DNA of 64,000 nucleotides, taken from Astragalus membranaceus. Lineage: Eukaryota; Streptophyta; Magnoliopsida; Fabales; Fabaceae. How positions within the stretch are numbered: position 1 is the first letter of the stretch; the number at the start of each line of letters is the position of its first letter. The DNA is taken from the NCBI GenBank assembly GCA_039519185.1, contig CM076846.1, forward strand, positions 152,658,605 to 152,722,604, in the 5' to 3' direction. The notes under the pieces were generated by a model, which saw only the letters and a program-made list of their open reading frames with translations, made no database searches and was not told where the DNA came from. The translations under genes and the position numbers were made by a program. Below are positions 1 to 11,056 of this stretch, in pieces.

Positions 1-683
1 TGAAGGTGGTTTTCTCCATATCCTCGGGGGCCATCTTGATTTGATTATATCCGGAATATCCATCCATGAAGAAAAATAAAGAGTGTTGCGCTGTGCTATC
101 CACCAGGACATCAATGTGGGGCAAAGGGAAATCATCTTTAGGACTTGCTCTGTTCAGGTCTCGATAATCGACGCACATTCTGACCTTCCCATCCTTCTTT
201 GGAACCGGGACAATGTTGGCTACCCATTGGGGATACTTTGCTACTGCTAAGAATCCGGCATCAAACTGCTTTTTAACCTCATCTCGGATTTTCAGGGACA
301 TGTCTGGCTTCATCCTTCTTAGTTTCTGCTTCACTGACGGGCATTCAGGTTTTACTGGCAACTTGTGTTCAACTATGTTTGTGTCTAGCCCTGGCATGTC
401 TTGGTATGTCCATGCAAAGACGTCGACATAGTCGGACAAGAGTTGAATCAATTTCTCCCGCTCACTCTCCTTCATTGTGGTGCCCACTCTAACTTCCTTC
501 TTATCCTCTTCAGTGGATTCCTCGTGAGGTTGGATTACCTTTTCCTCTTGTTCTACCATTCTCATTAACTCTGGAGGGGCTTCCCAATGATCTTCAACAT
601 CCTCCTCGGTTTGATTAATGGGGTGATCAAAGTTATGGTATGAATTATTGGCGTTGTTATTTTCAAAGATGATATTTTTAGAT
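1..683 (-). CDS. Ogre-like polyprotein exon 2: reverse transcriptase N-terminal part (partial)
   Basis: The frame is open from the inferred splice acceptor to the window edge, about 227 codons, with no stop. It shows the usual gypsy RT entry: a short acidic leader, a motif reading FAWTYQDMPGLD, then VPKKDGKVRMCVDYRDLN and the catalytic-aspartate block FMDGYSGYNQI. The YxDD box, RNase H and integrase should follow outside the window. The exon has no start codon of its own. It joins in frame to the end of the protease ORF if the 183 nt intron at 684-866 is removed. RT copies the element RNA into DNA in cytoplasmic particles. The domain call is firm; the exon border is inferred. Confidence 0.9.
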
Positions 684-866
684 CTGCATTAGCGAAAATT
701 GACGGAATGAAAACAAATAAAAGAGACAGAACAAGGCGAAATGAAGTTTATTAGAGAATTCAAAATGCTATTTTATTGATACTGATATTGAAACGGAACA
801 TGCGTGCCCTTATGAAATGTCCTAAGGCCTTGGGCAGAGCCATAGGATTGCATTACAGAAAATTAC
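684..866 (-). other. Putative spliced intron between protease and RT of the Ogre-like element
   Basis: On the minus strand the protease-side frame stops at the TAA at 863-865, while the RT frame opens after a GCAG at 684-687. A donor GTAATTTTC begins at 866 and an acceptor TAATGCAG ends at 684. Removing 183 nt bypasses the TAA and joins both frames exactly through a split lysine codon. A spliced intron at this place is known in Ogre elements; use of these exact borders here is inferred. Confidence 0.72.
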
Positions 867-3028
867 TTTGAACTAAAAACTACAGGAAAATCAACAATCT
901 CCCAATTCTTGAGCTTTTCGTCTGCAGGACAACGACGCACAAGACTGACACTGCCTTCTTCGGTACTTGAATCATCTTCAATAGCTGCAACCTGGTTAGG
1001 GTCTAGTATTCATGTGCTCTGAAAGCTTTGCTTTATGTCACAGATGAAAATCTTCTTCATATCTAGCTCCCGACCCTCAAGTTTGGCCAACCTCCGCTCC
1101 TTTTTTTCCGCGGCGATCCTTCCTTTGTCAGCACGACTAGGCCGGTACCCTATCCCACGTCTGTCTTTGTTTTCATGCAGCTGTATGGGCGTTAGGATCC
1201 CTTGTTCAGTCTTCCCTAAACCACTTCCAGCTTGATAACCCTTGCTTGTCATGACTTTAGTGATCATCAGTGCAGCTTTGGACAGCTTTGGTTTTAGCGA
1301 TAGGGCCCCGTCCCCCACAAAGATTGCATTTGCAATTTCTAGTGCTTGGAATGCGGTCTCGAAAGATTCTTCTGCAGCCTCAACATAGCGGATAGGAAAC
1401 GGCTTATTCACTAGCAACTCTTCTTCCCCCGAAACGACCACTAACTTGTTGTTGACTATGAACTTGAGCTTTTGATGTAGAGAGGAGGGCACAGCCCCTG
1501 CGGAATGGATCCAAGGTCTTCCCAGAAGACAACTGTAAGACGGATTGATGTCCATTACTTGGAAACTCACTATGAAGACCTCTGGACCTACCTGTACAGG
1601 TAACTCCATCTCTCCGATGACCTCTCTTTTAGACCCATCGAATGCCCTGACCAGTGTAGAACTGGGTTTCATGTATGAACAATCTACGTCTAGCTTGTTC
1701 ATGGTTGATTTGGGTAGTACATTCAGGGACGATCCGTTATCGATAAGTACTCGAGCTAGGGAGTATTCTCCACATTTCACGGAGATATGCAAAGACTTGT
1801 TGTGCCCTCTTCCCTCAACGGGGATCTCGTCATCTGTGAAGGTGAGGTAGTTGTTTGCAACGATATTTCCGACGATCCCATCAAACTGACCGACGGTGAT
1901 ATCGTGAGTGACATGTGCTTCACTCAGCACCTTCATTAGTGTTGCTCGGTGGGCTTCAGAATTGAGTAATAGTGATAGCAGGGATATCTTAGCGGGGGTC
2001 TGATTCAGCTGATCCACTACCTTGTACTCACTCTGCCTCATAATTTTTAGAAACTCACTGGCTTCTTGTTCAGATAGTGCTTTCTTGCCTGTATTTTTGT
2101 CAGATGGCTCTCCCTCTATGTTTTTTCCTTTATCCGTCATTTCTCTTTCATTTGATTTTCTTTCCCCGGGTCCTTCAGGGGCATAGACGCGCCCGCTCTG
2201 AGTCATTCCGCTGCCTCCCGAGATGTTGGTGACATCAGGATTGCTCTGAACTTTCGCACTGTAATTCCACGGGACTGCATTCGTATCTTTGAAAGGGAAC
2301 GGAGTCGGTATCCGGATGGTTATTGCCTTTGGTGCAGCAAGGGCCATCCTTGAGTCTTTGCTATAGATAATTTCTAGCGGCCGTCGAGTATCTGTGTTCC
2401 TGCCCCTGTTTGACTGAATGGTTGATACGTCTTCTTCTTTCTTTAGAGAGCTTATTTGTATTATGTGCCGGTCCAACGGGTCCTGAAGGACTCGTTTGAA
2501 CGCCTCACCGTTTCCAACGCAGTGATGGTCATTGCATGGATTCTTTCCAGTGCATTCTCTCTTGATAATCCCAAAGGAACACAAATTAGCATGAATCGCT
2601 TCCAGGGGTGTCTGGATGCATTCTACCCTCTTGATTAGGGACTGCTCTGCAGAATCTTCAATTGCATTAGTCGAGGGCATCACATGTCCTGGTAATGGGT
2701 TGGTAGCCACATTAGGACCATTTTCTTTGAAATTCAACCAACCCGAGGCGATTAGATCTTGGAAAACATACTTCAATGCCTTACAATTTTCTATGGAATG
2801 GCCAACCGTTCGTGAATGAAATTCACATGTGGTGTTTGGGTCGAAGCCCCTAGGAAAAGGGGGCTGGATCTGCCTCATTGGGCGGGTGGCGATTAAATTA
2901 TGGCTGAGCAGGTGGCGAAATAGGTCAGAGTATGACATGGGGATTGGATCAAACTGGACGAACTTCCCGTCTGAGTAGTTTTGTGGTTTACGGCCTTGGT
3001 TGTTTTGGGCAGGTGGGGTAGATAGTGT
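867..3028 (-). pseudogene. Ogre-like gag C-terminus, zinc finger, retropepsin and G-patch-like region
   Basis: The open part is 1010-2938 (642 codons from a Met), but the same frame continues upstream to the gag stop at 3029-3031 and downstream past a TGA at 1010-1012 to base 867. Near the start is a C/H knuckle (CEFHSRTVGHSIENC). Around two thirds along is the protease active site VLIDNGSSLNVLP, a DNGSS form of the D-S/T-G motif, followed by a second pepsin-like strand (REVIGEMELPVQVG). Near the end a glycine-rich stretch GYQAGSGLGKTEQG resembles a G-patch. The protease would cleave the gag-pol polyprotein. Both flanking stops are single in-frame codons, as expected for point decay, though readthrough of the first cannot be excluded. 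Confidence 0.85.
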
Positions 3029-4240
3029 TTATGCTGAGAACGGATTGGTGTGAGCGGGATTGGAGTAGGAAGTTTTTCCGGTTCCTGTGATGGCGTTGGC
3101 TTCTCCTTCCTTCTTTTTAGGAAATCCGGAGAAGGGCTTTCTCTGGTTAGTGGGAGGAGTATAAGCGATTTTCCCATTCCTCATTCCGTTCTCTAGCCTT
3201 TCCCCAATGACGACCATATCCGAAAAACTTGACGATACACTCCCAATCAGTTTTTCATAGAAGGGTGAAGGAAGGGTTTCCATAAACATAGATACCATTT
3301 CCTTCTCAAACAGAGGTGGTGCTACCTGAGCTGCTAGTCCTCTCCAACGCTGAGCATATTCCTTGAAGGACTCGTTATCCCTTTTAGCCATGTTTTGTAG
3401 TTGAGTCCTATCAGGAGCCATATCCGTGTTGTACTTATACTGCTTAAGGAAAGCATCAGCGAGATCCTTCCAACACCGGATGTGAGTGGGTGTCAACTGC
3501 ATATACCAACTTGAAGCTGCCCCAGCTAAGCTGTCTTGGAAGTAGTGGATAAGCAGCTTATCGTCGTTTGCGAATGCGGCCATTTTCCTGCAGTACATAG
3601 TTAGGTGGCTTGCCGGACACGTTGCTCCTCTGTACTTATCAAAATCAGGCACCTTAAACTTAGGGGGAATAACCACGTTGGGAACGAGACATAAATCATG
3701 TGCATTTCTTGCCCCAGTATTAGTTCCCTCTATGGCCCTTAACCGTTCTTCGAGCATTTGATATCTTTCCCTGGATTGATGGTCCCACGTTTGGTAATTA
3801 TAAGGATGGACCATTGGAACAGCAGCTGAGCTCACATGTGGGATATATAAGTGAGAGGGGTTCCCGGTATTTTGCCCAGGAGTCTGATGACTCGTCACTA
3901 ACGGCGGAGTGTAATTCTGTAACATAGCCTGCGGCATGGTCGTAGGGATCTGGCCTTGCGGTGCTTCATTCAGTGCTTGAGTCATATTGTGATTCGGATT
4001 CACGACCCCCGTAGGGCCACCCTCTAAAGTGGCGTCCATCGTAGGAGGTGTGTAGCCGGCAGGAAGTCCATAAGGGGGCCAGTATTGGCCCTGACCATCA
4101 AACCCAGAATTGTGCGGCGGAGGAAGGCTTGTAGCAATATTTCCGGTGTTTCCTACTGAGGCGTTTTCGTCTGCAACTCTCTTTTCAAGAAGTTTCATAA
4201 TATCCGCCATTTGTTCCTTCATGGCCATCATCTCGTTCAT
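3029..4240 (-). CDS. Ogre-like gag (capsid/nucleocapsid) protein, N-terminal 403 residues
   Basis: The frame starts at MNEMMAMKEQMADIMKLLEK, a short probable coiled coil, then a Pro/Gly/Gln-rich linker. The conserved retrotransposon gag block lies in the middle third, with motifs such as YCRKMAAFANDDKLLIHYFQ, AASSWYMQL and YAQRWRGLAAQV. Gag builds the virus-like particle that packages element RNA. The frame ends at a TAA at 3029-3031, yet sequence beyond it continues in the same frame into the zinc knuckle and protease, so the stop looks like a secondary mutation rather than the natural end. ORF1 lies upstream across a 350 nt gap. Confidence 0.88.
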   Translation of the reverse strand: MNEMMAMKEQMADIMKLLEKRVADENASVGNTGNIATSLPPPHNSGFDGQGQYWPPYGLPAGYTPPTMDATLEGGPTGVVNPNHNMTQALNEAPQGQIPTTMPQAMLQNYTPPLVTSHQTPGQNTGNPSHLYIPHVSSAAVPMVHPYNYQTWDHQSRERYQMLEERLRAIEGTNTGARNAHDLCLVPNVVIPPKFKVPDFDKYRGATCPASHLTMYCRKMAAFANDDKLLIHYFQDSLAGAASSWYMQLTPTHIRCWKDLADAFLKQYKYNTDMAPDRTQLQNMAKRDNESFKEYAQRWRGLAAQVAPPLFEKEMVSMFMETLPSPFYEKLIGSVSSSFSDMVVIGERLENGMRNGKIAYTPPTNQRKPFSGFPKKKEGEANAITGTGKTSYSNPAHTNPFSA

Positions 4241-4593
4241 CTTCTCCTTCAGCTACTCAATATCATCTCTCAACGCTTGGTTGTCTTGATTCTCAGTCAT
4301 TTTCCTGGCTTGAAAGCGAGTACGGTAGCGGTGTTGATGAACCAGTTTGCCTTTTCGTTCTGTTTTTTTCCAATAATTTTAACATAAGTTTGTGAATGAA
4401 TGAATGAATGAATGTGCATGAGATGAATATGCATGATCGAGCCTGTGGAATTGTAAACCACTCATTCGACAAGTGAAGGATAAACCAGGATCGAAATTTA
4501 AACCAAACGAATCTTTCATTGATAAAAGAAAGTACAACCAAACGAGTTCTTCAAGGATTACAACGGAAACTACAGCAATTTAAACTCAAACAA
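4241..4593 (-). other. Spacer between Ogre ORF1 and gag
   Basis: About 350 nt with no convincing coding content; the 82-codon frame here shows no family motif. It holds a short (TGAA)n run near 4396-4413. Ogre elements normally have such a gap between ORF1 and gag. Confidence 0.55.
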
Positions 4594-6561
4594 CTACGCC
4601 ATCCAAGCCATCTTTCTTTTTTTCACACCAGGCCACTTTGCCTTAATCTTTAAGAAGGCAATAAGCTCTTTCATATACTGAACAAATTTGAAGACTTCGA
4701 CTGGGGTATTCTCCCTGGACATGACGATATCAGCATCCTTCAAATGATCTGGGACATCTATGATGGCTTCATTGCATAGTTTAGCTAGATTTGAGAATCT
4801 GTCCTGGAGGTAATGACAATGATCATGCAGCTTCTTGTATTCCTCTTTTAGATATGCGTGCTCTTTCTCGGTTGTTTCATAGAGGTTCTTCTGGTAATCA
4901 GCGAACTCTTTCAATTCGTTCGCATTTCTGAACTCCTTTTGGAGCGCTGCTTGACACTCTTCGAGTCTTCCCAGTATCACCCCTCTGGCTTCTCTTTCGG
5001 TCGCAAGCCTACCCTCATACTCATCAGCCTTTTCTTTCAACTGCGCCCTCAAACTTTGGAGCTGAGTTTGAAGATCTTTTTCCTTCTCCACAGCTTCTGT
5101 CAACTGACTCTTCCATACATAAGCATTGTCAATGGCCCTGTCTCGGTCTCTGTTACGTACTTGGAGCTCTTCATTGGCACCTCTAAGGCTCTCTTGCACA
5201 AGAAGAAACTTAGCCTTCCCGACCTCTAATCTTTCTTCGCATTCTGCAATGCGTTTACTTTTGGCGATATTTTCTCGCCTCCGGCCTGCGTTTTCTTGAA
5301 GTGCTCTTTCCAACTGGGCTTGCAGCTCAATCGTTTCTTGTTCAGATTTGGTTAAGGCAACTTTGACTTCTTCTACTTCTTCATTGAGAACAGGAACTGG
5401 TTCAGGAATTTCATGGCCGGCGGGCAGTGCGAGGCGAAAAGGTAGCTCGACCTCCCGGACTCTAAGTGCAACCCATTGAAGATAGTTTTCCCCAGCATCA
5501 ATGGCTCTAGGGCCTAGTTCACGTCCCTTTTTGACTATTCTATCCCAGGCTCGGCTAACCCTTCTTAACATGTCAAGATCTTTAAAGCCTCTGCACTCTA
5601 GCTCAAATGAGGATAGGGATTCTCCTGGGGGCGGATTCATCATGGGATAACCGAATTGCCTTAAAGCAATGGCTGGATTGTAACTGATGCAACCTCTCGT
5701 TCCTATGAGGGGGACATTTGGGAAGTCTCCACACTGATAAACAAATTCATCGATGTTTTGATCTCGAGAATACCACGAGATGTCACTCCCTGTTAGGCCG
5801 GCGAGGTACTGGGCCCACTCAGTCTTACCCCTAACTTCCATATGATGACTTGTTTTGAATATATGAGAGGTTAGCCAACGGCACAACACAGGCAAACAAC
5901 ACCATATCACACCAGCTCTTTTCTCATGACGCTCCCAGAGAGAAAAATAAACATCAGCCAGAACGACTGAGGCAGGGTTTTGTCCTCGGAGCTTGAAGGC
6001 CGGAAAGACATCAATTGCGGTATCTTCAACAAAATCTTTGTCATTTGGGAAAAGAACAATCCCATAGATGAGGAGAGCAAAGACATCCATGAAAGTGGCC
6101 CAATCTTTCTTTTTGGCCCAGAGTGAAGCTTCCTTCTCTAGGTACTTTCTGGTCAAACCTTTTTTGCCACCTATTTCCACTATCTTTGTAGCTAATTCTG
6201 ACGTTGGAACCTTCAATATCTTGGATAAATTTTCAGGTAGGGGATAATGCTCTACATACCGATAAGGCTTCTTATTCTCGGGAGGGAAACGCAAAATATT
6301 TTCAAACTCTTCCAATGTTGGAGCCAACTGATAATCTTGGAAAGTGAAACACCGTAACGGTGGATCAAAATACTGGCCCAGTGCAGTGATAGCTTCAGCT
6401 GATACCTCAACGTCCAGGAGGCTCAGGAGATTCCCATACTTGACAGTGAATAAGTCACGACGCCATGCTGGCATTTCATTGCCAAGGTCCCGCAGATTTC
6501 TCAAGTTTGGTTGTCTGACTTTCAAATGCATGGTTCTTTTTAATTTTATGGCTCGATGCAT
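4594..6561 (-). CDS. Ogre-type extra ORF1 protein (DUF7745/plant-mobile-like N-terminal domain plus coiled coil)
   Basis: An intact 655-residue frame. The first ~370 residues form a tryptophan- and aromatic-rich globular domain with signatures such as FTFQDYQLAPTLEEFENIL and WARKK-type motifs (seen as LWAKKKDWATFMDVFALLIY), matching the domain found upstream of gag in Ogre/Tat elements. From about residue 390 to 600 the protein is rich in Glu, Lys, Gln, Leu and Arg with heptad character, so a long coiled coil is likely. The function is not established in any Ogre family. The start is the Met of MHRAIKLKRTMHLKV; a second Met ten codons later is also possible. It is the best preserved frame of this element. 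Confidence 0.82.
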   Translation of the reverse strand: MHRAIKLKRTMHLKVRQPNLRNLRDLGNEMPAWRRDLFTVKYGNLLSLLDVEVSAEAITALGQYFDPPLRCFTFQDYQLAPTLEEFENILRFPPENKKPYRYVEHYPLPENLSKILKVPTSELATKIVEIGGKKGLTRKYLEKEASLWAKKKDWATFMDVFALLIYGIVLFPNDKDFVEDTAIDVFPAFKLRGQNPASVVLADVYFSLWERHEKRAGVIWCCLPVLCRWLTSHIFKTSHHMEVRGKTEWAQYLAGLTGSDISWYSRDQNIDEFVYQCGDFPNVPLIGTRGCISYNPAIALRQFGYPMMNPPPGESLSSFELECRGFKDLDMLRRVSRAWDRIVKKGRELGPRAIDAGENYLQWVALRVREVELPFRLALPAGHEIPEPVPVLNEEVEEVKVALTKSEQETIELQAQLERALQENAGRRRENIAKSKRIAECEERLEVGKAKFLLVQESLRGANEELQVRNRDRDRAIDNAYVWKSQLTEAVEKEKDLQTQLQSLRAQLKEKADEYEGRLATEREARGVILGRLEECQAALQKEFRNANELKEFADYQKNLYETTEKEHAYLKEEYKKLHDHCHYLQDRFSNLAKLCNEAIIDVPDHLKDADIVMSRENTPVEVFKFVQYMKELIAFLKIKAKWPGVKKRKMAWMA

Positions 6562-7256
6562 ATATTTTTTGTGTCATGCGCATGAAACATTTTCTTGAGA
6601 TAAATTTTAAAAAGCGTTTTCTCTTGTTTTTTTTGAGAAATTTTGAAAAAAGATAAGTATTAGGTTTGTTTGAATGCAAGGGGTATGATGCTCCTTTGTG
6701 TCCTAAAGAGGTTACTTGAGAAATGTTCTAAAGCTGTTCTATTAAGTGAACCTTCCAAGGGATAGCTCTATAGGGTCCTAAATAAGGTTCCTAGAGCCAA
6801 CGACCCCGTTCGAGAACGCTAGCCACAACAATAGGCAAGCTATTAGAAATGATAGCACCCTCGAAGGGACCAAACTCTAGGTGAGACTTTCGTAACCACC
6901 GAGCTGGATGTACATCCAGAGGGCCATTACCACACAGTCTCGTTCTAACTTAGTTTATGCTCCAGTCCGGCTATAGGACTATTCTCACGTGTGTGAAAAA
7001 GTGTAGTAGTGCGGTGTGTGTAGGAGCAAAAAGACAGATATATCCCCAAGCTGCAAAACAAGCAAACACATATACAGAAAGTGGTCATCTATCCTAATGT
7101 TTACATATCACATCAAGGAGAATATAATATGCAATAATAATAAAAAAATAAATAAATAAACAAATAAAAGGCAAGGTAGGGTAAAAATAAAGCATTAAAT
7201 TAACAACTATTTCTACAATTAATTAGACTACGTTTGACTCTCTGAAAAAAATGTCC
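6562..7256 (-). other. 5' leader of the Ogre-like element
   Basis: Non-coding stretch between the primer-binding site and ORF1. It contains a short A/T-rich microsatellite-like run at 7139-7170 and no conserved frame. In this class the packaging and dimerisation signals would be expected here; none can be recognised by eye. Confidence 0.6.
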
Positions 7257-7271
7257 CCAGTGAAGTCGCCA
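7257..7271 (-). other. Primer-binding site of the Ogre-like element
   Basis: The minus strand reads TGGCGACTTCACTGGGGACA two bases after the LTR end. It begins with the TGG that pairs with the CCA tail of a tRNA and resembles the tRNA-Arg site reported for Ogre elements. Position and orientation fix the strand of the element and the inner LTR border. The exact tRNA was not checked. Confidence 0.75.
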
Positions 7272-7273
7272 GC

Positions 7274-10200
7274 TGTAGCGACCGAAAAATCCGAGTGAGG
7301 ATTCCTCGAAGGTTCAAAAATGAAGCCGCCACCAAAGTTTAATTTTTAGGGAAAACATTGGAAAATCCCTTTTGGAATGGATAAGGGTCTTTGAGACCAG
7401 ATTAGGGTTCGGGAGTCGGTTATGCATGGGGAAGGTGTTAGCACCCCACGACATCCTTCCTAAGGAAGGTTACCTGCTAATCAGTTGTAGGAAAAAAAGT
7501 TAATTTCGAAAATGGTAATTTTTACCCTTTTATCGAAAGAAAAAGACTTAATAAAAATTTTAGTTTTTTGTGCTTGACAGGAGTGGGCCCCCGCTCCTAC
7601 GTATCTCCAGGTGCGATGGAGAAATCAAAGCTACGTAGTTCTTTATGTAGAAAATGTTTGTTGGTTGATGTTTTTTAATATAGGGGTTTTAGGACTGTGT
7701 GATCTGTGTTTAAGGACCACTGGGGGTCTGAAGGAGCGCTGGGGCTCTGAACGGCCGCTGAGGGCTGAAGGAGCGCTGGGGCTCTGAAGGACCACAGTTC
7801 ACTTATCCTAAAGCGATGACTAACCCGGCCGTACGACCGACTTAATCCCCTGCTTTGAAAATAAGATTTTTGGTTTTTGAAATGAAAGAGATGTGTTCGT
7901 ATTTTTTAATTTGGAAATTATTTATTTTAAATGGGGATTTTAGGACCTGATCCGTAACGGTTCATTAGTGGCCTAAAAAGCTGACTAACCCGACTGTACA
8001 GTCGACTTAGTCCCCTATTTATATTTTGATAACGAAACATTCATCTATTTATTTTTAGAGGTTTTTTGTAAAAAAGGAAAATTTATTTTGTGAAGAAATA
8101 ATAAAGAGGAAAAATAACGAAAAAAGGGGGTGAAACAGTAAAATGGGTGCAACTAACCACGGGGGTTGTATTATTAAAACTGAGGTGCGGGCAGTAACCC
8201 ATTCACATTTTTAGCGGGTTGGCCCGTTTAAAAAAGCGTGGGCTTCAGGGGGGCGCGAGAAGTAAATACAGGGGGTGCTAATAGAGATCTGAAAAAATAA
8301 AAAACGCAAAAAGACAAAATTACCCTTGCACTCCTACTATAAAAGGGAAACCTAAAAGGAAACCCTAATTCTACACCCTCTTCTCCACGGCGCACACACC
8401 CCTAAAATGTCTAACCCTAAATTTCCCCTCTCTCTCACCTTAGCGCCGTGCGCGCCCCCCCTCTCTCTCTCCTTACACCGCCTCTCGCCTCCCTTTCCCT
8501 CCTTGCGCCGTCTCACCTCTCTCTCCCTACGCCGTTTCTCGCCTCTCTCTCAACCCAATTTTCGTTTTTTGGTTTATTGTTGTCGTGGTGGCGTTAGGGG
8601 TTGTTTGGTAGAGGATATGCACTGTGGGTGGTGGCTGGCCGTGAGAAGGGGGGAGACGACGACGCGAACGGGAGCGACGGACGGTGGGTTGTTCACGGCG
8701 AGTAACAGCGAAGGTGAGAGAAGGCTTCGGTGGTGAGGGGGTTCGGTTTGACGGTGGAGACGAGGGTTGGGCGTTTGATGACAGTGGTTCGCGAGGAGAG
8801 AGATGGTGGTGGCCGTTGGTGGTGAAGTTCGCGAGGAGAGAGATGATAGTGGGGGTACGGTGGTTTTGACGGCGGTCACACGGTGGTGGTTGTTTGGATC
8901 GTGGCCGTGAGGCGGTCGTTTGGTGGACAGTGATGGGGGAAGGGGGCGATTTTCGTGGTGAGGAGAGAGAAAGGGGCGTTGGTGGTGAGGGGGGAGTGGA
9001 GGCTGTTGGTGGTGGTTGTTGGTGAGGGTGGACGCGGTGGACTGTGATGGTGGTTGCCGGACCGGAGGCGAAGGCTCGCGGCTGCGCAAGGACAGGGACG
9101 ACCACCGTACTTGGTGGCCGGAGGTAACTCCCTTCTCTTTTTTTTACGCTATTCTTCTCGTCTTACCATTTTTTTTATTTTTCTTTTGCTGGTATTTTTC
9201 TACTCCTATCTGTTTTTAGACTTCTTAAAACCATTTATATCATTATCTGCTAAAAAAAACAACTAACAGAGGCATAAGATATATATAGGTGCATACGAGA
9301 ACAGTATGGTATTCTGAATAAACAAGTAAATTGGGAACTAACCTAGTTCCAAACACTTAGAAAATGGAAAACGCCACCCCTACAGCTTCAGCTTTTCTCT
9401 AATTTCTGCTCTCTGTTTTTGCTCAAGTAGAGAAGAATTCTGATTCTAAGTGTATTTTTTGAAGTGATATCAGTTTTCTGTTGTGTTTTTTGCTCATGTG
9501 ACTGAGATTGAATTTATAGGCAAAAATCTGCTTATGCTGTTGCATTGTAAGGTCAAATTGTATCAGTTCCCTCTGTATCATTTTGTTTGATGTTTTCCCT
9601 TTTGATGTATGAGACTCTCTGCACATAATTATCTTCCCCCAAGTCTCTTATGCATTCATTAATTTAGCCTAGTTTGACCAATATCCAGCTGCTAAATCTT
9701 TTCTTATTGTGTGTATTATGCAGAGGAAAAGATGCAAAGAAAGAAGAACCTCCCATTTACAGCTTTGGAGCCTATGCCTACTGCTGTCACGAATTGGACT
9801 GTTCCTATTGTCTACACTGCTGGCCTTTGTCCTGTTGTTTTTTGTCTCTGCTCACTTTTGGGTTGCTGTGATGTGTCCTTTGTGTCAAAGCCAGCTTGGC
9901 CTTTTTGTTAAAAAAGCATTTCTTTGACAATTGTAACTGACAAATTATTATGTAGCCTTTGGCCAAATTGTTATAGTATTATATATTTTTCCAAGCATTC
10001 AGCCTTGTGATATCACATTCTCATGCATCCTTTTTTTTATTTGAATTGTATGATGATAAACAAAAGAGCTACACCACTATATATACGCATACCATTGGAC
10101 ATCAACAGTTTGGGCTTATTGTAAAACAAAATTTTGGGTTTTATAGAAAAAGGAAAGGAAATGAAATGAATCCAATTATAATTATAATTATAATTACTAT

Positions 10201-10287
10201 TGGACTTGAATAGAACTTTTGTTCGATTTTCTAATAAAAAGAAAATTAAATTACGAAAAGAAATGCGGACAAAATTAGGGTATGACA
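7274..10287 (-). repeat. 5' LTR of the Ogre-like element (3014 bp)
   Basis: On the minus strand it runs from TGTCATACCCTAATTTTG at 10287 to GGTCGCTACA at 7274, so it has the required TG...CA ends, and the primer-binding site follows directly. A candidate sense TATA (GTATATATAG) lies near 10078-10087. A short repeat of GGAGCGCTGGGGCTCTGA-type units lies at 7730-7790. The middle (8400-9120) is GC-rich with CT and GTGG runs that create long spurious frames. An opposite-strand TATA-like box at about 8339 is discussed in the findings. Confidence 0.83.
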
Positions 10288-11056
10288 AAAACATATTTTT
10301 TAGCATTAAGCATTTGGTTCAAATATTACATCACATTGTCTTGACTAAAAATAGATTTAGCTCATGATGAGCTTAAACCAACAAAAACAGAACTTAAAAC
10401 ACCTTAACATAGTCATTACAAAGCTTACAAAATGATGAATCAGTGCAAAGCACTAGAGAAATAGAGGAACAAAATAGCTCCTTCTTCCAACTCAGTCCAG
10501 TGCTGTAGCAGCAACAGAAACAACACTATGCAGCAGAGTAAGCTCTAAAAATGGAGTTTCAGCACCAAAAATGGAGGACGAAGGTGGAATGGATGAAGAT
10601 GAGGTGATGGTGTCTGCTAGGGTTTCGTGGATGGAGTGTGGATGAGTGGGGTCTGAATTTTTAGGGTAAAAGGTCTTTTTATATCCCTTTCTCTCTCCTT
10701 TGGGTTCTTACATTAAAAACTCATTGGTAAATTAATTTTATGACGGCCCATTTCATTTAAAAGACCATTGACATGCCATTTCGAGGACCACTTGTTGGAG
10801 AGTGCTTTCTTGCCTTCTGTTCTTCTTGCTCGCAGTTGCTGCTCCCAGCATCAATTACAGTAATTCTTGATAAAATTCCTGGACACTCCAAAACCCGTGA
10901 TATTCCAAACAAAGGGCACTAAAAGTGCCCAAGACACTTTTAACCGTTAAAAATTATAAAATAGAAATTACAAACATGCAAACTATTTATGTAACAAATT
11001 ACTCTAAAATTTTTGTTAATGAGCACTAATAACTCTTATTTCTACGAGTTATCACA
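10288..11056 (-). repeat. 3' LTR remnant of an older LTR retrotransposon
   Basis: On the minus strand a polypurine-type tract AAGTTTGGGGG (11057-11067) is followed at once by TGTGATAACTCGTAG, the classical PPT/LTR junction. Inside is a TATA-like box (GGATATAAAAAG) near 10680 and an AAACCCTAGC segment downstream, as in an R region. The low-coordinate end meets the Ogre LTR at 10288 without an obvious CA end, so it was probably cut when the Ogre element inserted. Confidence 0.6.

Larger units (their letters stand above)
1..10287 (-). mobile_element. Ogre-like Ty3/gypsy LTR retrotransposon, 5' part (3' part beyond the window)
   Basis: Reading on the minus strand from 10287 down, the order is a 3014 bp LTR, a primer-binding site, a 0.7 kb leader, an extra ORF1, gag, a retropepsin-type protease, a short intron and the start of reverse transcriptase, which runs off the window at base 1. 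An extra ORF before gag, very long LTRs and an intron between protease and RT are the known hallmarks of the Ogre/Tat lineage. RNase H, integrase and the 3' LTR lie outside, so LTR divergence (age) cannot be judged. Two in-frame stops interrupt gag-pro, so this copy is probably not autonomous. Confidence 0.93.

Noticed and set aside
8407..9266. Several long overlapping frames on both strands (up to 192 codons)
   Set aside because: Composition is low-complexity Pro/Ser/His/Arg or Val/Gly from CT- and GTGG-rich DNA inside the Ogre LTR, with frames open on both strands at once.
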